NCBI GenBank assembly: GCA_017569305.1
Contig: CP069418.1
Location: 1,674,001-1,738,000 of the forward strand
DNA length: 64,000 nucleotides
Direction of reading: 5' to 3'
Source of the DNA: Clostridiales bacterium FE2011
GTDB taxonomy: Bacteria > Bacillota > Clostridia > Christensenellales > Aristaeellaceae
Below the pieces are notes generated by a model. That model was not told the origin of the DNA. It saw only the letters and a program-made list of their open reading frames with translations, and did no database searches. Shown in pieces: positions 1 through 8,090 of the stretch. The position numbers were made by a program, and so were the translations under genes. The stretch's first letter is position 1, and each line of letters opens with the position of its first letter.

Positions 1-1315
1 CGGAAGCCATGGACCGGGCCAGTTCTTCCTCCACGGACGCGGTCACATCCGTCCGCGTTTTCGCGTCCAGCCGCTTGATCCGGTCTTCATAATCGGCAAT
101 GGAAGCCTTCAGCTCCGCCGCCTTATCATAGTATTCTGTCTGCTGCAGGATCAGGTTATTGTAGTATTCCGTCGCTGTCTTGGTGGACTTGGCAGCATCG
201 CTTTCCTGCATGGAGATGAACACTTCATCGTTTTTATAGTTCTTCAGCAGCTTCTCTGTCTCCGCGATATTATCATTCGTCCGGTCCAGGTCATTCTGCG
301 CCATCCGCATCATGTATTTCCAGCCGGTCAGCAGCGCTGTCTTGTCCCTGGTGATCGCGTTCTCGCTCACCATGGCGTACAGATAGTCCACATTGATGCT
401 CTTGAAGGTTTGCAGCGTTTCCATCCAGTCATTCAGGCTGCGCCCGGTCTTCCAGCTCCGGTAATTCTTTACTGTGTCTGTCTTCGCATTGCAGTAATCG
501 TATAGGTCGTCCAGGCCTGCCCGCAGCTGGTCCAGACTGTCCAGCACGTCCAGATCCAGGGTATCAATCACGGAGAACGCATCATCTGGCAGCTTCACAT
601 CCGCATAGGTTCGCACCAGGTATTCATTGTAAACTGTCAGGATGCGATCCAGCAGCAGTTTGAGCTCTCCGTCTTTCAGCTCAATCTTTGCCCGGCTGTC
701 TTCATCCCCGAATCCGTTGGTCAGCGTGACAATAAACCGGTTTTCATATTTCATCTCGGCTGTCTGCAGCTGCCTGTATGCATCCGCGTTTTTCGCGTCC
801 GCCAGGCCCGCCAGAGCTTCCCTGACCCGCTGGCTTTCCTCTGTCAGCACTGTCCGGATTCCAATATTGTTCCGCAATACATCCGCCGTGATCGGTCTGG
901 ACAGCGTCATGCTGTCCAGGGCCGTCTGCAGCACATAGGAGGAGGTAATCTGATTCAGGTTCAATTCCGTCCCATCCGGCGCCGTCAGGTCTGTGACCGG
1001 TTCAAACTCCGCTTCCTTCAGCGTTTTCTTTCCTTCCCGGATCGCCCTGGCGTCCTTTGCAACCGGCGCCTCATACCGCAGCGTTACCACGGAAGAAACC
1101 GTCAGAGGCGCCTTCGTGAACTGATACAGAAGCAGCGGCGCACATACGCCAACCACCAGGCACAGTACCAGCACCCAGGCAAAGATACGCTTCTTCAGTT
1201 TCATGTTGCGGAAAACATTCCCCAGGTCAATGGTTCCATCTTCCTGGTTACTGTTCACCACCAGCTGAATCTGTCGCTCCTTTTCCACCGGCAGCATGTT
1301 CTCATTGTTTTCCAA
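1..1315 (-). CDS. Wzz/chain-length determinant-like polysaccharide co-polymerase, partial
   Basis: Open frame that runs off the left edge, so the C-terminus is missing (438 codons visible). After a short polar N-terminus there is one transmembrane helix at about residues 43-65, preceded by KLKKR, then a long extracytoplasmic region rich in charged helices with likely coiled coil (around residues 330-438). This matches the Wzz/CapA co-polymerase layout, in which a second membrane helix would follow outside the window. The start is taken as TTG at 1315 because GGGAGG lies 9 nt upstream and an in-frame stop lies just before it; ATG at 1297 is the alternative. It is the most distal gene of the polysaccharide locus. 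It would control glycan chain length. A fused tyrosine kinase cannot be excluded. Confidence 0.7.
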   Translation of the reverse strand, partial: MENNENMLPVEKERQIQLVVNSNQEDGTIDLGNVFRNMKLKKRIFAWVLVLCLVVGVCAPLLLYQFTKAPLTVSSVVTLRYEAPVAKDARAIREGKKTLKEAEFEPVTDLTAPDGTELNLNQITSSYVLQTALDSMTLSRPITADVLRNNIGIRTVLTEESQRVREALAGLADAKNADAYRQLQTAEMKYENRFIVTLTNGFGDEDSRAKIELKDGELKLLLDRILTVYNEYLVRTYADVKLPDDAFSVIDTLDLDVLDSLDQLRAGLDDLYDYCNAKTDTVKNYRSWKTGRSLNDWMETLQTFKSINVDYLYAMVSENAITRDKTALLTGWKYMMRMAQNDLDRTNDNIAETEKLLKNYKNDEVFISMQESDAAKSTKTATEYYNNLILQQTEYYDKAAELKASIADYEDRIKRLDAKTRTDVTASVEEELARSMAS

Positions 1316-1341
1316 CCTTCATTCCCTCCCGATCTGTGATC

Positions 1342-1477
1342 AACTATAAACTGTAAACTATTTCCCCGGAATCTTCAATCATTTTATCTTTCCAATCGAG
1401 TTGCCGAATTCCTTCGAGTTCCCGAGTTCCCGAATTTTCTACGTCGATTGTTTGAGTGTGCAGTGTTTTAGTGTGTG
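1342..1477. repeat. cluster of short tandem arrays (7-8 nt period)
   Basis: Fills most of the gap between GtrA and the Wzz-like gene. Three different short-period arrays follow each other: AACTATA, AACTGTA, AACTATT (1342-1362); octads CGAGTTGC, CGAATTCC, then CGAGTTCC twice and CGAATTTT (1397-1438, with a 2-nt slip); and AGTGTG-type units (1455-1477). The last one overlaps the 3' end of the GtrA gene. Confidence 0.6.
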
Positions 1478-1896
1478 CCGTTTTCCCTGTAAATCCACAG
1501 CTTTCTGGACAGGAAATTCCAGATGAAGACAATCCCTGTGGAGAGGATCTTTGCGATCGTCTTCAGCAGGTTCGTATTCATTCCAAAGACATCCACAAAC
1601 AGATACATCAGCAGCAGGTTGAACCCCAGGCCGATCGCGCTGACCAGGAACACCAGAAAAATCTCTTTCCCTTTCTGCTCCTTATAAGCAGACTCCTTGA
1701 ACGTAAACGTCCTGCCCAGAAACCAGTTCGTCGTGGTGGAAAAAACGAATGCCAGAATCGTTGCCAGCAAGTAGGGCATGTTCAGCAGGTATTCCAACAG
1801 TGAGAAAACCGCCCATTCCACCAGGGCGGAAACACCGCCCACGCCAAAGTAGGAAAGGAACTGTTTGATTCCCCTGGATGTAAGCATTTTGTCCAT
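1468..1896 (-). CDS. GtrA family membrane protein
   Basis: 142 aa with four predicted membrane helices. The features typical of GtrA are visible: an N-terminal FLSYFGVGG helix start, a TTTNWFLGRTFTF motif after helix 2, and NFLSRKLWIY near the C-terminus. GtrA proteins are thought to flip undecaprenyl-phosphate-linked sugars to the outer face of the membrane. ATG at 1896 is chosen because GGAGGAG lies 5 nt upstream; the frame is open further upstream into the preceding gene. The start overlaps the end of the GHMP-kinase fusion gene, so the two are probably translationally coupled. With the GtrB-like GT2 and the GT-C protein nearby it can form a three-part glycan side-chain system. Confidence 0.85.
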   Translation of the reverse strand: MDKMLTSRGIKQFLSYFGVGGVSALVEWAVFSLLEYLLNMPYLLATILAFVFSTTTNWFLGRTFTFKESAYKEQKGKEIFLVFLVSAIGLGFNLLLMYLFVDVFGMNTNLLKTIAKILSTGIVFIWNFLSRKLWIYRENGTH

Positions 1897-1910
1897 CTTT
1901 TCTCCTCCGC

Positions 1911-3851
1911 TTACTGACAATATGCCCACATGGTTTCCCGGTAGGCGTCTGGAAGTCCGATATCATATGACTTCCCATCCGGCCGGAAAGCATACATCCC
2001 GTATTTCTCACGAACAGCGTCCAGTGCCGCGGTCAGGCCGAATTCTTTTCCTTCCGAAGGTTTCCCTTCCTGGCGGATCTGCCTGTCCAGCTCGGCATAA
2101 ACCTCAGGAGTCAGGACATACTGCCCGAATGTGGCGTAATACTTATCCTTCCCCTGTTTTCCGCGGACACCAAGATATTCCCTGGCATAATCGTCCGTCG
2201 GCTTTTCAACCATGCTGTCCACTTTCATCATGGTCTCCGTATCATCATCCCAAAGGCCATGGATGATTCCGTAATGAACCACCCGGTTCAGGGGAACTTC
2301 CGTTACAGCCACCAGCGTCCGTCCGCATTCTTTATATGCGTCCATAATCTGTTTGCTGCAATTTACTTCCGTATTGGAACGGTACACAAAATCCCCGAGC
2401 AGAAGCAGCACCGGTTCATTCTCCGTAAACTGCCTGGTCAGCCATACCGCATGGCCGAAGCCCAGTCTCTCCTTCTGATGGATATAGGTGATATGCTGCC
2501 GCATCAGGCTGATCCGCTCTTCACACTTCGCCTTGTCCTTCGGCAGTTTCTCCCGGTATTCCTCCGGCAGCGGGGCAAAGAAACGGTCAAACTCTTCCTG
2601 CTCATCCTCGCCAATGATCAGGCAGATATCCTCAATGCCTGCTTCCAGCAGCCGGTCGATCATAATCATCAGCGCGGGCTTCAGGATTCCGTCCGTATCC
2701 AGCAGCGGCATAAAACACTTGCGGACAGCTTTGGTTGCGGGGAATACCCGTGTGCCGAATCCCGCCAGCGGGATCACTGCCTTGCGGATCGTCTGGCCCG
2801 GTTTCAGCGTCAGGGTAAAGGACGGCATTCCGCGCTTTTCAAGCAGGTATTGCTGCAGCGCTTTCGCTTCTGCCTCGCCCTTTGCAAGGAACTGGACCGT
2901 ACCGTCGCCCTGTGATCCGACGCCCTTTCCCCCGTAAATAAACGGCTGGATCTCCGGATCATTCAGCACAGAATGCAGTACCGGCGCCGTAAGTTCCGCG
3001 CTGGCAGGTGCCACTTTTTCGTCAAATACTTCCTGGGATTTATTCATTAACTGCCCCAGCTCAACCGGCAATCCCGCTTCCAGAAGTTTAACCGCTTTGG
3101 AAACAATCTTCCGGTTATCCTCACCCAAGGCTTCCTGGACACGCCTGTCCGCTTCATTTCCGGCGAAAGGATACGCTTTATTCAGATCCGCCAGAATACG
3201 GATTGTATCTTTTGAAGCCATAAGGTTAGCAATTACCCAATAAAAAGTGGTACCCACCCGAAGCTCCCGGGAATCCGCCTCAAAGCCGTCAAAGCTCATC
3301 AGTACAGGTTTGACGCCGTAGGCACACGCCTGGTCCAGGCGGCCGCAGCGGGAAGGCGTCCGCTGTTCGCCCCGGAAGGCCGCCTGCATCTCACCTTTGA
3401 TATTCATCTTCAACCGATACAGCTGGTTAAACGCCCGGGCAACCAGCACACAAATCGCCGCAGATGAGGATAAGCCGCTCTTGATCAGCAGATCCCGCTT
3501 CAGGATGGTGATCTTTACGCCGCTCACAGTATAGTTGTCGTTGATAAAGGAAGCCACACCTGCCACATAGGAGAAAAAGCCGCCCTGCTGCGCCACCGCA
3601 AGCAGTTTCTCGGTGTCCATTTCACATTCCCAGTGTTCTTCTCCCGGCAGATCCGAAGAGGCGCACATAATAAATTTATCCGCTTTTTCAGCCGTAGCGT
3701 AAATCCCCTGTTCCGTACCGGAAACAATTGCCGCACCTTTTTCGATATCCGCATTCACCGTACGGTACATACCGGCCCAGTCCGAATGTTCACCGAAAAG
3801 GCACAGGCGTCCGGGAACAAAAAGATGGATTATCCGTTTTTCTTCGGCCAT
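1911..3851 (-). CDS. GHMP sugar kinase fused to GalU-like sugar-1-phosphate nucleotidyltransferase
   Basis: 646 aa, two enzymes in one chain. Residues 1-350 are a GHMP kinase: motif 1 PGRLCLFGEHSDW (13-25), ATP-binding GLSSSAA (126-132), a galactokinase-like CGRLDQ (169-174), and motif 3 KGVGSQGDG (309-317). Residues 356-646 are a nucleotidyltransferase with LAGFGTR (362-368) and GalU-like features (GFGHAVW, LLLGD, VEKP). The likely role is phosphorylation of a free sugar at C1 followed by activation to an NDP-sugar. The sugar cannot be read from sequence. Domain order is opposite to bacterial Fkp (nucleotidyltransferase first). GGAGG lies 9 nt before the ATG. It sits between GtrA and the GtrB-like transferase, suggesting it feeds their donor. 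Confidence 0.82.
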   Translation of the reverse strand: MAEEKRIIHLFVPGRLCLFGEHSDWAGMYRTVNADIEKGAAIVSGTEQGIYATAEKADKFIMCASSDLPGEEHWECEMDTEKLLAVAQQGGFFSYVAGVASFINDNYTVSGVKITILKRDLLIKSGLSSSAAICVLVARAFNQLYRLKMNIKGEMQAAFRGEQRTPSRCGRLDQACAYGVKPVLMSFDGFEADSRELRVGTTFYWVIANLMASKDTIRILADLNKAYPFAGNEADRRVQEALGEDNRKIVSKAVKLLEAGLPVELGQLMNKSQEVFDEKVAPASAELTAPVLHSVLNDPEIQPFIYGGKGVGSQGDGTVQFLAKGEAEAKALQQYLLEKRGMPSFTLTLKPGQTIRKAVIPLAGFGTRVFPATKAVRKCFMPLLDTDGILKPALMIMIDRLLEAGIEDICLIIGEDEQEEFDRFFAPLPEEYREKLPKDKAKCEERISLMRQHITYIHQKERLGFGHAVWLTRQFTENEPVLLLLGDFVYRSNTEVNCSKQIMDAYKECGRTLVAVTEVPLNRVVHYGIIHGLWDDDTETMMKVDSMVEKPTDDYAREYLGVRGKQGKDKYYATFGQYVLTPEVYAELDRQIRQEGKPSEGKEFGLTAALDAVREKYGMYAFRPDGKSYDIGLPDAYRETMWAYCQ

Positions 3852-3888
3852 TGTGTGCTTCCTCCAGATTTATATACTAACGACGGCA

Positions 3889-4584
3889 TTACCCTTTCCG
3901 GTATTTCCAGATACAGTAAATCGCGCGAAGGCCGTCCTTGAAACCGATCTTTTTGCCTTCCTCATTGGTCCTGGGATAATAGGAAATGGGTACTTCCTTA
4001 ACCCGTACCTTCATTTTGGCCACTTTGGCCGTAATCTCCGGTTCAAAACCAAACCGGTTTTCCTTGATATCCACAGCCTGGATAATCTCCCGCCGGAACG
4101 TTTTGTAGCAGGTTTCCATGTCCGTCAGATGAAGATGCGTGAAGATGTTGGACAGGCCGGTCAGGAATTTGTTGGCAATCTGATTTGCCTTGTATCCCTT
4201 GGCCGCCTGGCGCAGGAAACGGGAGCCGTAGCATACGTCGCATTCATCATTCACGATCGGCATCACGGTCAGCGGGTATTCATTGGGATCATATTCCAGG
4301 TCAGCATCCTGGATGATGACCACATCACCGGTAGCATGTTTAAAACCGGTCCGAAGCGCGCCGCCTTTGCCCTGGTTCACTTCATGATGAATCACCTTGC
4401 TGACGAGCGGAGCAATCTCGCTGTCCAGGATCGCGCTGGTTCCGTCCGTGCTCTTGTCATCCACAACGATGATTTCCTTGTTTTTGATCGGCGCAGCCAG
4501 CACTTTCTCCACAATCGTATGTATACTGTTTTTTTCATTGTAACAGGGAATCACAACCGAAAGCACAAAGTTTTCCTTATCCAT
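3889..4584 (-). CDS. GT2 glycosyltransferase, dolichol/undecaprenyl-phosphate sugar synthase-like
   Basis: 231 aa single-domain GT-A enzyme. VVIPCYNEKNSI starts the nucleotide-sugar fold, VVDDKSTDGT and QDADLEYDP supply the acidic residues that bind the metal-UDP/GDP, and no C-terminal membrane helices follow, so it resembles the DPM1 type. The reaction would be transfer of a sugar from an NDP donor to polyprenyl phosphate on the cytoplasmic face. ATG at 4584 follows AGGTGG; the frame extends upstream into the GT-C gene. Together with GtrA (flipping) and the GT-C protein next door (transfer outside) it makes a Gtr-like trio. Confidence 0.85.
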   Translation of the reverse strand: MDKENFVLSVVIPCYNEKNSIHTIVEKVLAAPIKNKEIIVVDDKSTDGTSAILDSEIAPLVSKVIHHEVNQGKGGALRTGFKHATGDVVIIQDADLEYDPNEYPLTVMPIVNDECDVCYGSRFLRQAAKGYKANQIANKFLTGLSNIFTHLHLTDMETCYKTFRREIIQAVDIKENRFGFEPEITAKVAKMKVRVKEVPISYYPRTNEEGKKIGFKDGLRAIYCIWKYRKG

Positions 4585-4601
4585 GGTTCCACCTCTTCCA
4601 T

Positions 4602-6290
4602 TTATTCTGTCACGTGCTGAATCCACGTGTCTTCTCCCACATCATAAGCATATACATGCTCAAGACCGTTCCCAATAATCCAGCCGTCCACCGCGAAGAA
4701 ATAGCCTTCCCAGTCAATCGGCCAGATTTCGTCCCAGCCCGGAGGCGTAAGCCCTGAGTATCCGTTGATGGTATTAATCTGATACGCATCCGCAAGCTCG
4801 TAGGCGTCCGTATGCGCAAAGGGCAAAAACGCCGGCTCCGTATTGGTATTGATGAGATAGAATGTTTCACAGTCCTTCGGCGGAGGGGAGATTTTCGCCA
4901 CCCGTTCCATAGCACTATCTCTGTCCCACCAGGCATAAACGCCCGTCGTATTCAGGTTGGTCACAAACAGCAGCACAACCGCCAGGACCGCACATCCGTT
5001 CCTCAGCCACAGGTTCTTTGTCTCTTTCCCCGTTTCCCTGCTCCAGATGCAGGCCGTGATCACCGCCATCGGCAGATTCAGGAACAGGAAAATCCGTCCG
5101 ACCGCCCGGATTGACTTTCCGCCGGGTATCAGTTTGTAAACCAGGTACCATCCGGACAGTCCCTGGTCGTTCCACCGGATGGAGAGCAGCACATTGATCA
5201 GCACTGACACGGCAACCACGCCGTATAAAAACCATACAGTCTTGTTCTTCCGGCCGCCATCGGATTCCAGTTCCTCTTTCCTGCGCATCCGGATCACGGT
5301 CCGGACAAGTCCGGCCGCAAACAGTCCCAGCAGCACAACGGAGAATCCCCGGATAATCTCGTGATTGGCACCCTTCAGGCTGTCAAAGGACTGAAGCCAC
5401 TGCCCCAGCAGCCAGTTATCCGCAGACACATGGATAATCCCCGGCAGGGTGGCGATCATATCATTGGCGAATTCATAGTAATCCCGTCCGCCCGACATCC
5501 TGCTGATCGGCAGTTCCAGCAGAATAAAAGGAATGACCAGCGCAATCCCGATCGCGGCATAGATCAGCAGATCATACCGTACCGTCCGGAAGAAAAGCGC
5601 AAGCTGCTGTTTCAGGTATCCTTTCCTGCCCATCCCCAGCAGCAGCCAGACCACCAGGCAGATTCCCGCAAACAGTGCGGAGAAGAACGCAATATACCAG
5701 GCCGTGTACAGCACCAGTTCAATCACAACGATTGCCGCTATGGCGTACAGATTCCGCTTTTTCCTCTCCGGCAGGAACTGGAAGAACCGAATCACAAATA
5801 TCGCAAAAAGCGGTATCAGGCTGATGGCCGCCAGCTGTGCATGGTTAAGGCTCGTAATATAGCTGTCTGAAAAAGAGAATGCCAGCGTCCCAAAGAAAGC
5901 CCATACGGGTTTCACACCCAGGACGCGCTTCAGCAGGTACCAGCAGCTGAAGGTTCCCACCGCATGGACAAACAGGATTGTGTACTTATATGCCAGATAC
6001 ATGTCCAGGCCGAACAGCCGGAAAACAGAATGAATCAGTCCAAAGCCAAGCAGGAGGTCAGAATATCCCAGCGTATTGGGCGCAGGATAAAAAATCCCCA
6101 GATCCGTCACGGAAGCCCGTCCCTGGAAAACATGATACCAGTGCTCCGTGATCAGCATCGTCAGCCGGCCGTCGCCTGTATCCCCGAAGAGCAGGACGCT
6201 GCCGTACATCTTCCGGAAAAAGAACCACTCGCATACGCACAGCAAAACAATCGCTGACACCGCGTATAAAACGCCGTTTTTCTTCTTCAT
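4602..6290 (-). CDS. polytopic GT-C/YfhO-like membrane glycosyltransferase
   Basis: 562 aa with about eleven hydrophobic helices and a soluble C-terminal segment of about 100 residues. After helix 1 comes FGDTGDGR, an acidic loop at the place where GT-C enzymes carry their catalytic Asp. The C-terminal part is extracellular and Trp/Tyr-rich. Such proteins use polyprenyl-phosphate sugars as donors on the outer face. Start ATG 6290 follows GAGG at 6 nt; a frame extension upstream to 6386 lacks a better site. It is preceded by an intrinsic-terminator-like hairpin (6411-6430), so it may be partly insulated from the genes upstream. The acceptor is unknown; a role in side-chain glycosylation is inferred from neighbours. 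Confidence 0.7.
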   Translation of the reverse strand: MKKKNGVLYAVSAIVLLCVCEWFFFRKMYGSVLLFGDTGDGRLTMLITEHWYHVFQGRASVTDLGIFYPAPNTLGYSDLLLGFGLIHSVFRLFGLDMYLAYKYTILFVHAVGTFSCWYLLKRVLGVKPVWAFFGTLAFSFSDSYITSLNHAQLAAISLIPLFAIFVIRFFQFLPERKKRNLYAIAAIVVIELVLYTAWYIAFFSALFAGICLVVWLLLGMGRKGYLKQQLALFFRTVRYDLLIYAAIGIALVIPFILLELPISRMSGGRDYYEFANDMIATLPGIIHVSADNWLLGQWLQSFDSLKGANHEIIRGFSVVLLGLFAAGLVRTVIRMRRKEELESDGGRKNKTVWFLYGVVAVSVLINVLLSIRWNDQGLSGWYLVYKLIPGGKSIRAVGRIFLFLNLPMAVITACIWSRETGKETKNLWLRNGCAVLAVVLLFVTNLNTTGVYAWWDRDSAMERVAKISPPPKDCETFYLINTNTEPAFLPFAHTDAYELADAYQINTINGYSGLTPPGWDEIWPIDWEGYFFAVDGWIIGNGLEHVYAYDVGEDTWIQHVTE

Positions 6291-6410
6291 ACCGTTCCTC
6301 TCTCGCCAGGCCGGGATCCCTTCGTCATTCCGACCGGGATTATCCTTATCCGCCTCAGACTTCATCCCGCGCCCATGCTGTTTCACTGCAGTTCGGGCTG
6401 CTCCGTAAAA

Positions 6411-6430
6411 AGAACGGGAAACCCCGTTCT
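6411..6430 (-). terminator. intrinsic terminator after the superoxide reductase gene
   Basis: Perfect 8-bp stem AGAACGGG/CCCGTTCT with a 4-nt loop, followed on the minus strand by TTTTT. It should end transcripts coming from glf and the superoxide reductase gene before the GT-C gene. Confidence 0.75.
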
Positions 6431-6446
6431 ATTCTTCCATTATTTG

Positions 6447-6475
6447 ATTATCTCACATGAAATGCAGGCATGCAA
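6447..6475 (-). promoter_or_regulatory. possible promoter with extended -10, just upstream of a terminator hairpin
   Basis: Minus strand TTGCAT, 17-nt spacer, GATAAT with TG one base upstream (extended -10). Transcription would start near 6440 and meet the 6411-6430 hairpin almost at once, before reaching the GT-C gene. Either it is fortuitous or the hairpin acts as an attenuator. Confidence 0.4.
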
Positions 6476-6548
6476 GTAAACAATGTAAACCTGTCCATCA
6501 TCGTGCAAGCCAATTCTGAATCATGAATAATCCGCCGTAAAATGCTGA

Positions 6549-6884
6549 TTACTTTGCCATCCACAGTCCATGCAGATTGCAGTATTCATAGGCTGCCACA
6601 ACCGCTTCATTAACTTTGAACACCGCTTCCGGTTTCATCCCCGGTTTCAGGTAATGGATCTGGAATCCCTGCTCCGTTTCCAGAAGGATCCATTCAATAT
6701 AATGAGCAGGCAGGGACGGATGCTCCACAGACCCAACCTTAACCGTCACAGTATCTCCGTCCTGCTCAATCACCGGAACATGTTTCTCATGCGCTCCGTC
6801 GGTTGTATTGGCTGTCAATTCTGTTCCGACAGACAACGCTTTGTCACTGATCACGATCTGATCGTCAAGTTTGTAAAACTTCAT
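6549..6884 (-). CDS. superoxide reductase (desulfoferrodoxin iron domain) lacking the Cys4 domain
   Basis: 111 aa. The catalytic SOR domain is intact: EKH (residues 33-35; the Glu and Lys of the active site plus the first His ligand), H55 and H61 in EHPSLPAHYIEW, and the YCNLHGLW box with C102 and H105, giving the Fe(His)4Cys centre. The N-terminal stretch that in class I desulfoferrodoxins carries the four-cysteine desulforedoxin site is shortened and has no cysteine. It would reduce superoxide to peroxide in the cytoplasm of an anaerobe. ATG 6884 follows GGAGG. It lies 56 bp downstream of glf and shares its transcript, an odd place for an oxidative-stress gene. Confidence 0.92.
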   Translation of the reverse strand: MKFYKLDDQIVISDKALSVGTELTANTTDGAHEKHVPVIEQDGDTVTVKVGSVEHPSLPAHYIEWILLETEQGFQIHYLKPGMKPEAVFKVNEAVVAAYEYCNLHGLWMAK

Positions 6885-6940
6885 GGTTTCCCGCCTCCTT
6901 CGATTCATTTATGTCTTATAGGTTGCTTATGGTTCTGTTT

Positions 6941-8050
6941 TCACAGCAGCGCCTTAACTTTTTCCAGCGCAGCCGCAATCACCTGATCCATATCATAATA
7001 CTTGTATTCACCGAGACGTCCGCCGAAAACTACGTTCTTTTCCTGTCCTGCCAGCTTCTTGTATTCCTGGTACAGATTGCCGTTCTTCTCGTCATTTACC
7101 GGATAGTAGGGTTCATCTCCCAGCTTCCACTCGGAACTGTATTCTCTGCTGATAACCGTCTTCGGCAGATCGTTTCCATTCTCGTCTTTTCCAAACTCAA
7201 ACCACTTATGCTCAATAATCCGCGTCCAGGGTGTCTCCCGGTCTGTATAGTTTATTGCCACATTACCCTGGAAATTCGGTTTGTCCAGAACTTCAGTCTC
7301 GAAGCGGACAGAACGGTACTCCAGCGGCCCGAGTTTATAGTCAAAATACGCATCAATCGGGCCGGTATAGATTACCTTCTCTGCCAGTTTGTCCAGTTCT
7401 TCCTTCTGTTCCAGATAGTCCACACCCAGCCGGACTTCAATACCCTCCAGCATATGTTCAACCATCTTCGTATATCCGCCGACTGGAATACCCTGATAAA
7501 GCGCATTGAAGTAATTGTTGTCGAAGGTCAGCCGGACCGGCAGCCGCTTAATGATAAAAGCGGGAAGATCCTTGCAGTCACGACCCCACTGCTTTTCAGT
7601 ATATCCCTTGATCAACTTCTCATAAATATCCCTGCCTACCAGAGAGATTGCCTGCTCCTCCAGATTCTTCGGTTCACCAGTAATTTCTTTCCGCTGTTCC
7701 GCGATCTTGGCCTCTGCTTCTTCCGGTGTCACCACACCCCACATTTTATTGAAGGTGTACATGTTAAAGGGCAGGGAAAACAGTTCTCCTTTATAGTTGG
7801 CCACCGGGCTGTTGGTAAAGCGGTTGAACACAGCAAACCGGTTCACATAATCCCATACAGTTTTATTATTTGTATGGAAGATATGTGCACCGTAAACATG
7901 CACGTTGATCCCTTCGATTTTCTCGGTATAAACATTCCCGGCAATCTGCGGGCGTTTATCAATCACCAGGACGGAATTCCCCGCATCAGTTAATTCACGG
8001 GCAACTGTAGCTCCATAAAGGCCAGCACCGACAATCAGAAAATCGAACAT
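6941..8050 (-). CDS. glf: UDP-galactopyranose mutase
   Basis: 369 aa, the usual family length. FAD-binding GAGLYGA at residues 8-14 with a downstream acidic VIDKR, then YGAHIFHT and NYKGELFSLPFNM, both hallmark segments of bacterial Glf. It converts UDP-galactopyranose to UDP-galactofuranose in the cytoplasm. ATG 8050 is preceded by GGAGG at 7 nt. A galactofuranosyltransferase-like GT2 is encoded at 30287-31177 in the same locus, so the glycan probably contains galactofuranose. It lies 40 bp downstream of the ABC permease gene and upstream of the superoxide reductase gene. Confidence 0.95.
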   Translation of the reverse strand: MFDFLIVGAGLYGATVARELTDAGNSVLVIDKRPQIAGNVYTEKIEGINVHVYGAHIFHTNNKTVWDYVNRFAVFNRFTNSPVANYKGELFSLPFNMYTFNKMWGVVTPEEAEAKIAEQRKEITGEPKNLEEQAISLVGRDIYEKLIKGYTEKQWGRDCKDLPAFIIKRLPVRLTFDNNYFNALYQGIPVGGYTKMVEHMLEGIEVRLGVDYLEQKEELDKLAEKVIYTGPIDAYFDYKLGPLEYRSVRFETEVLDKPNFQGNVAINYTDRETPWTRIIEHKWFEFGKDENGNDLPKTVISREYSSEWKLGDEPYYPVNDEKNGNLYQEYKKLAGQEKNVVFGGRLGEYKYYDMDQVIAAALEKVKALL

Positions 8051-8090
8051 AAAAAGCCTCCATTCATAAGCCTGAAATATCACGTATTGT

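Noticed and set aside
1344..1532. Small minus-strand gene (62 codons) between GtrA and the Wzz-like gene
   Set aside because: It overlaps the GtrA gene in another frame and runs through tandem-repeat DNA; no ribosome site.
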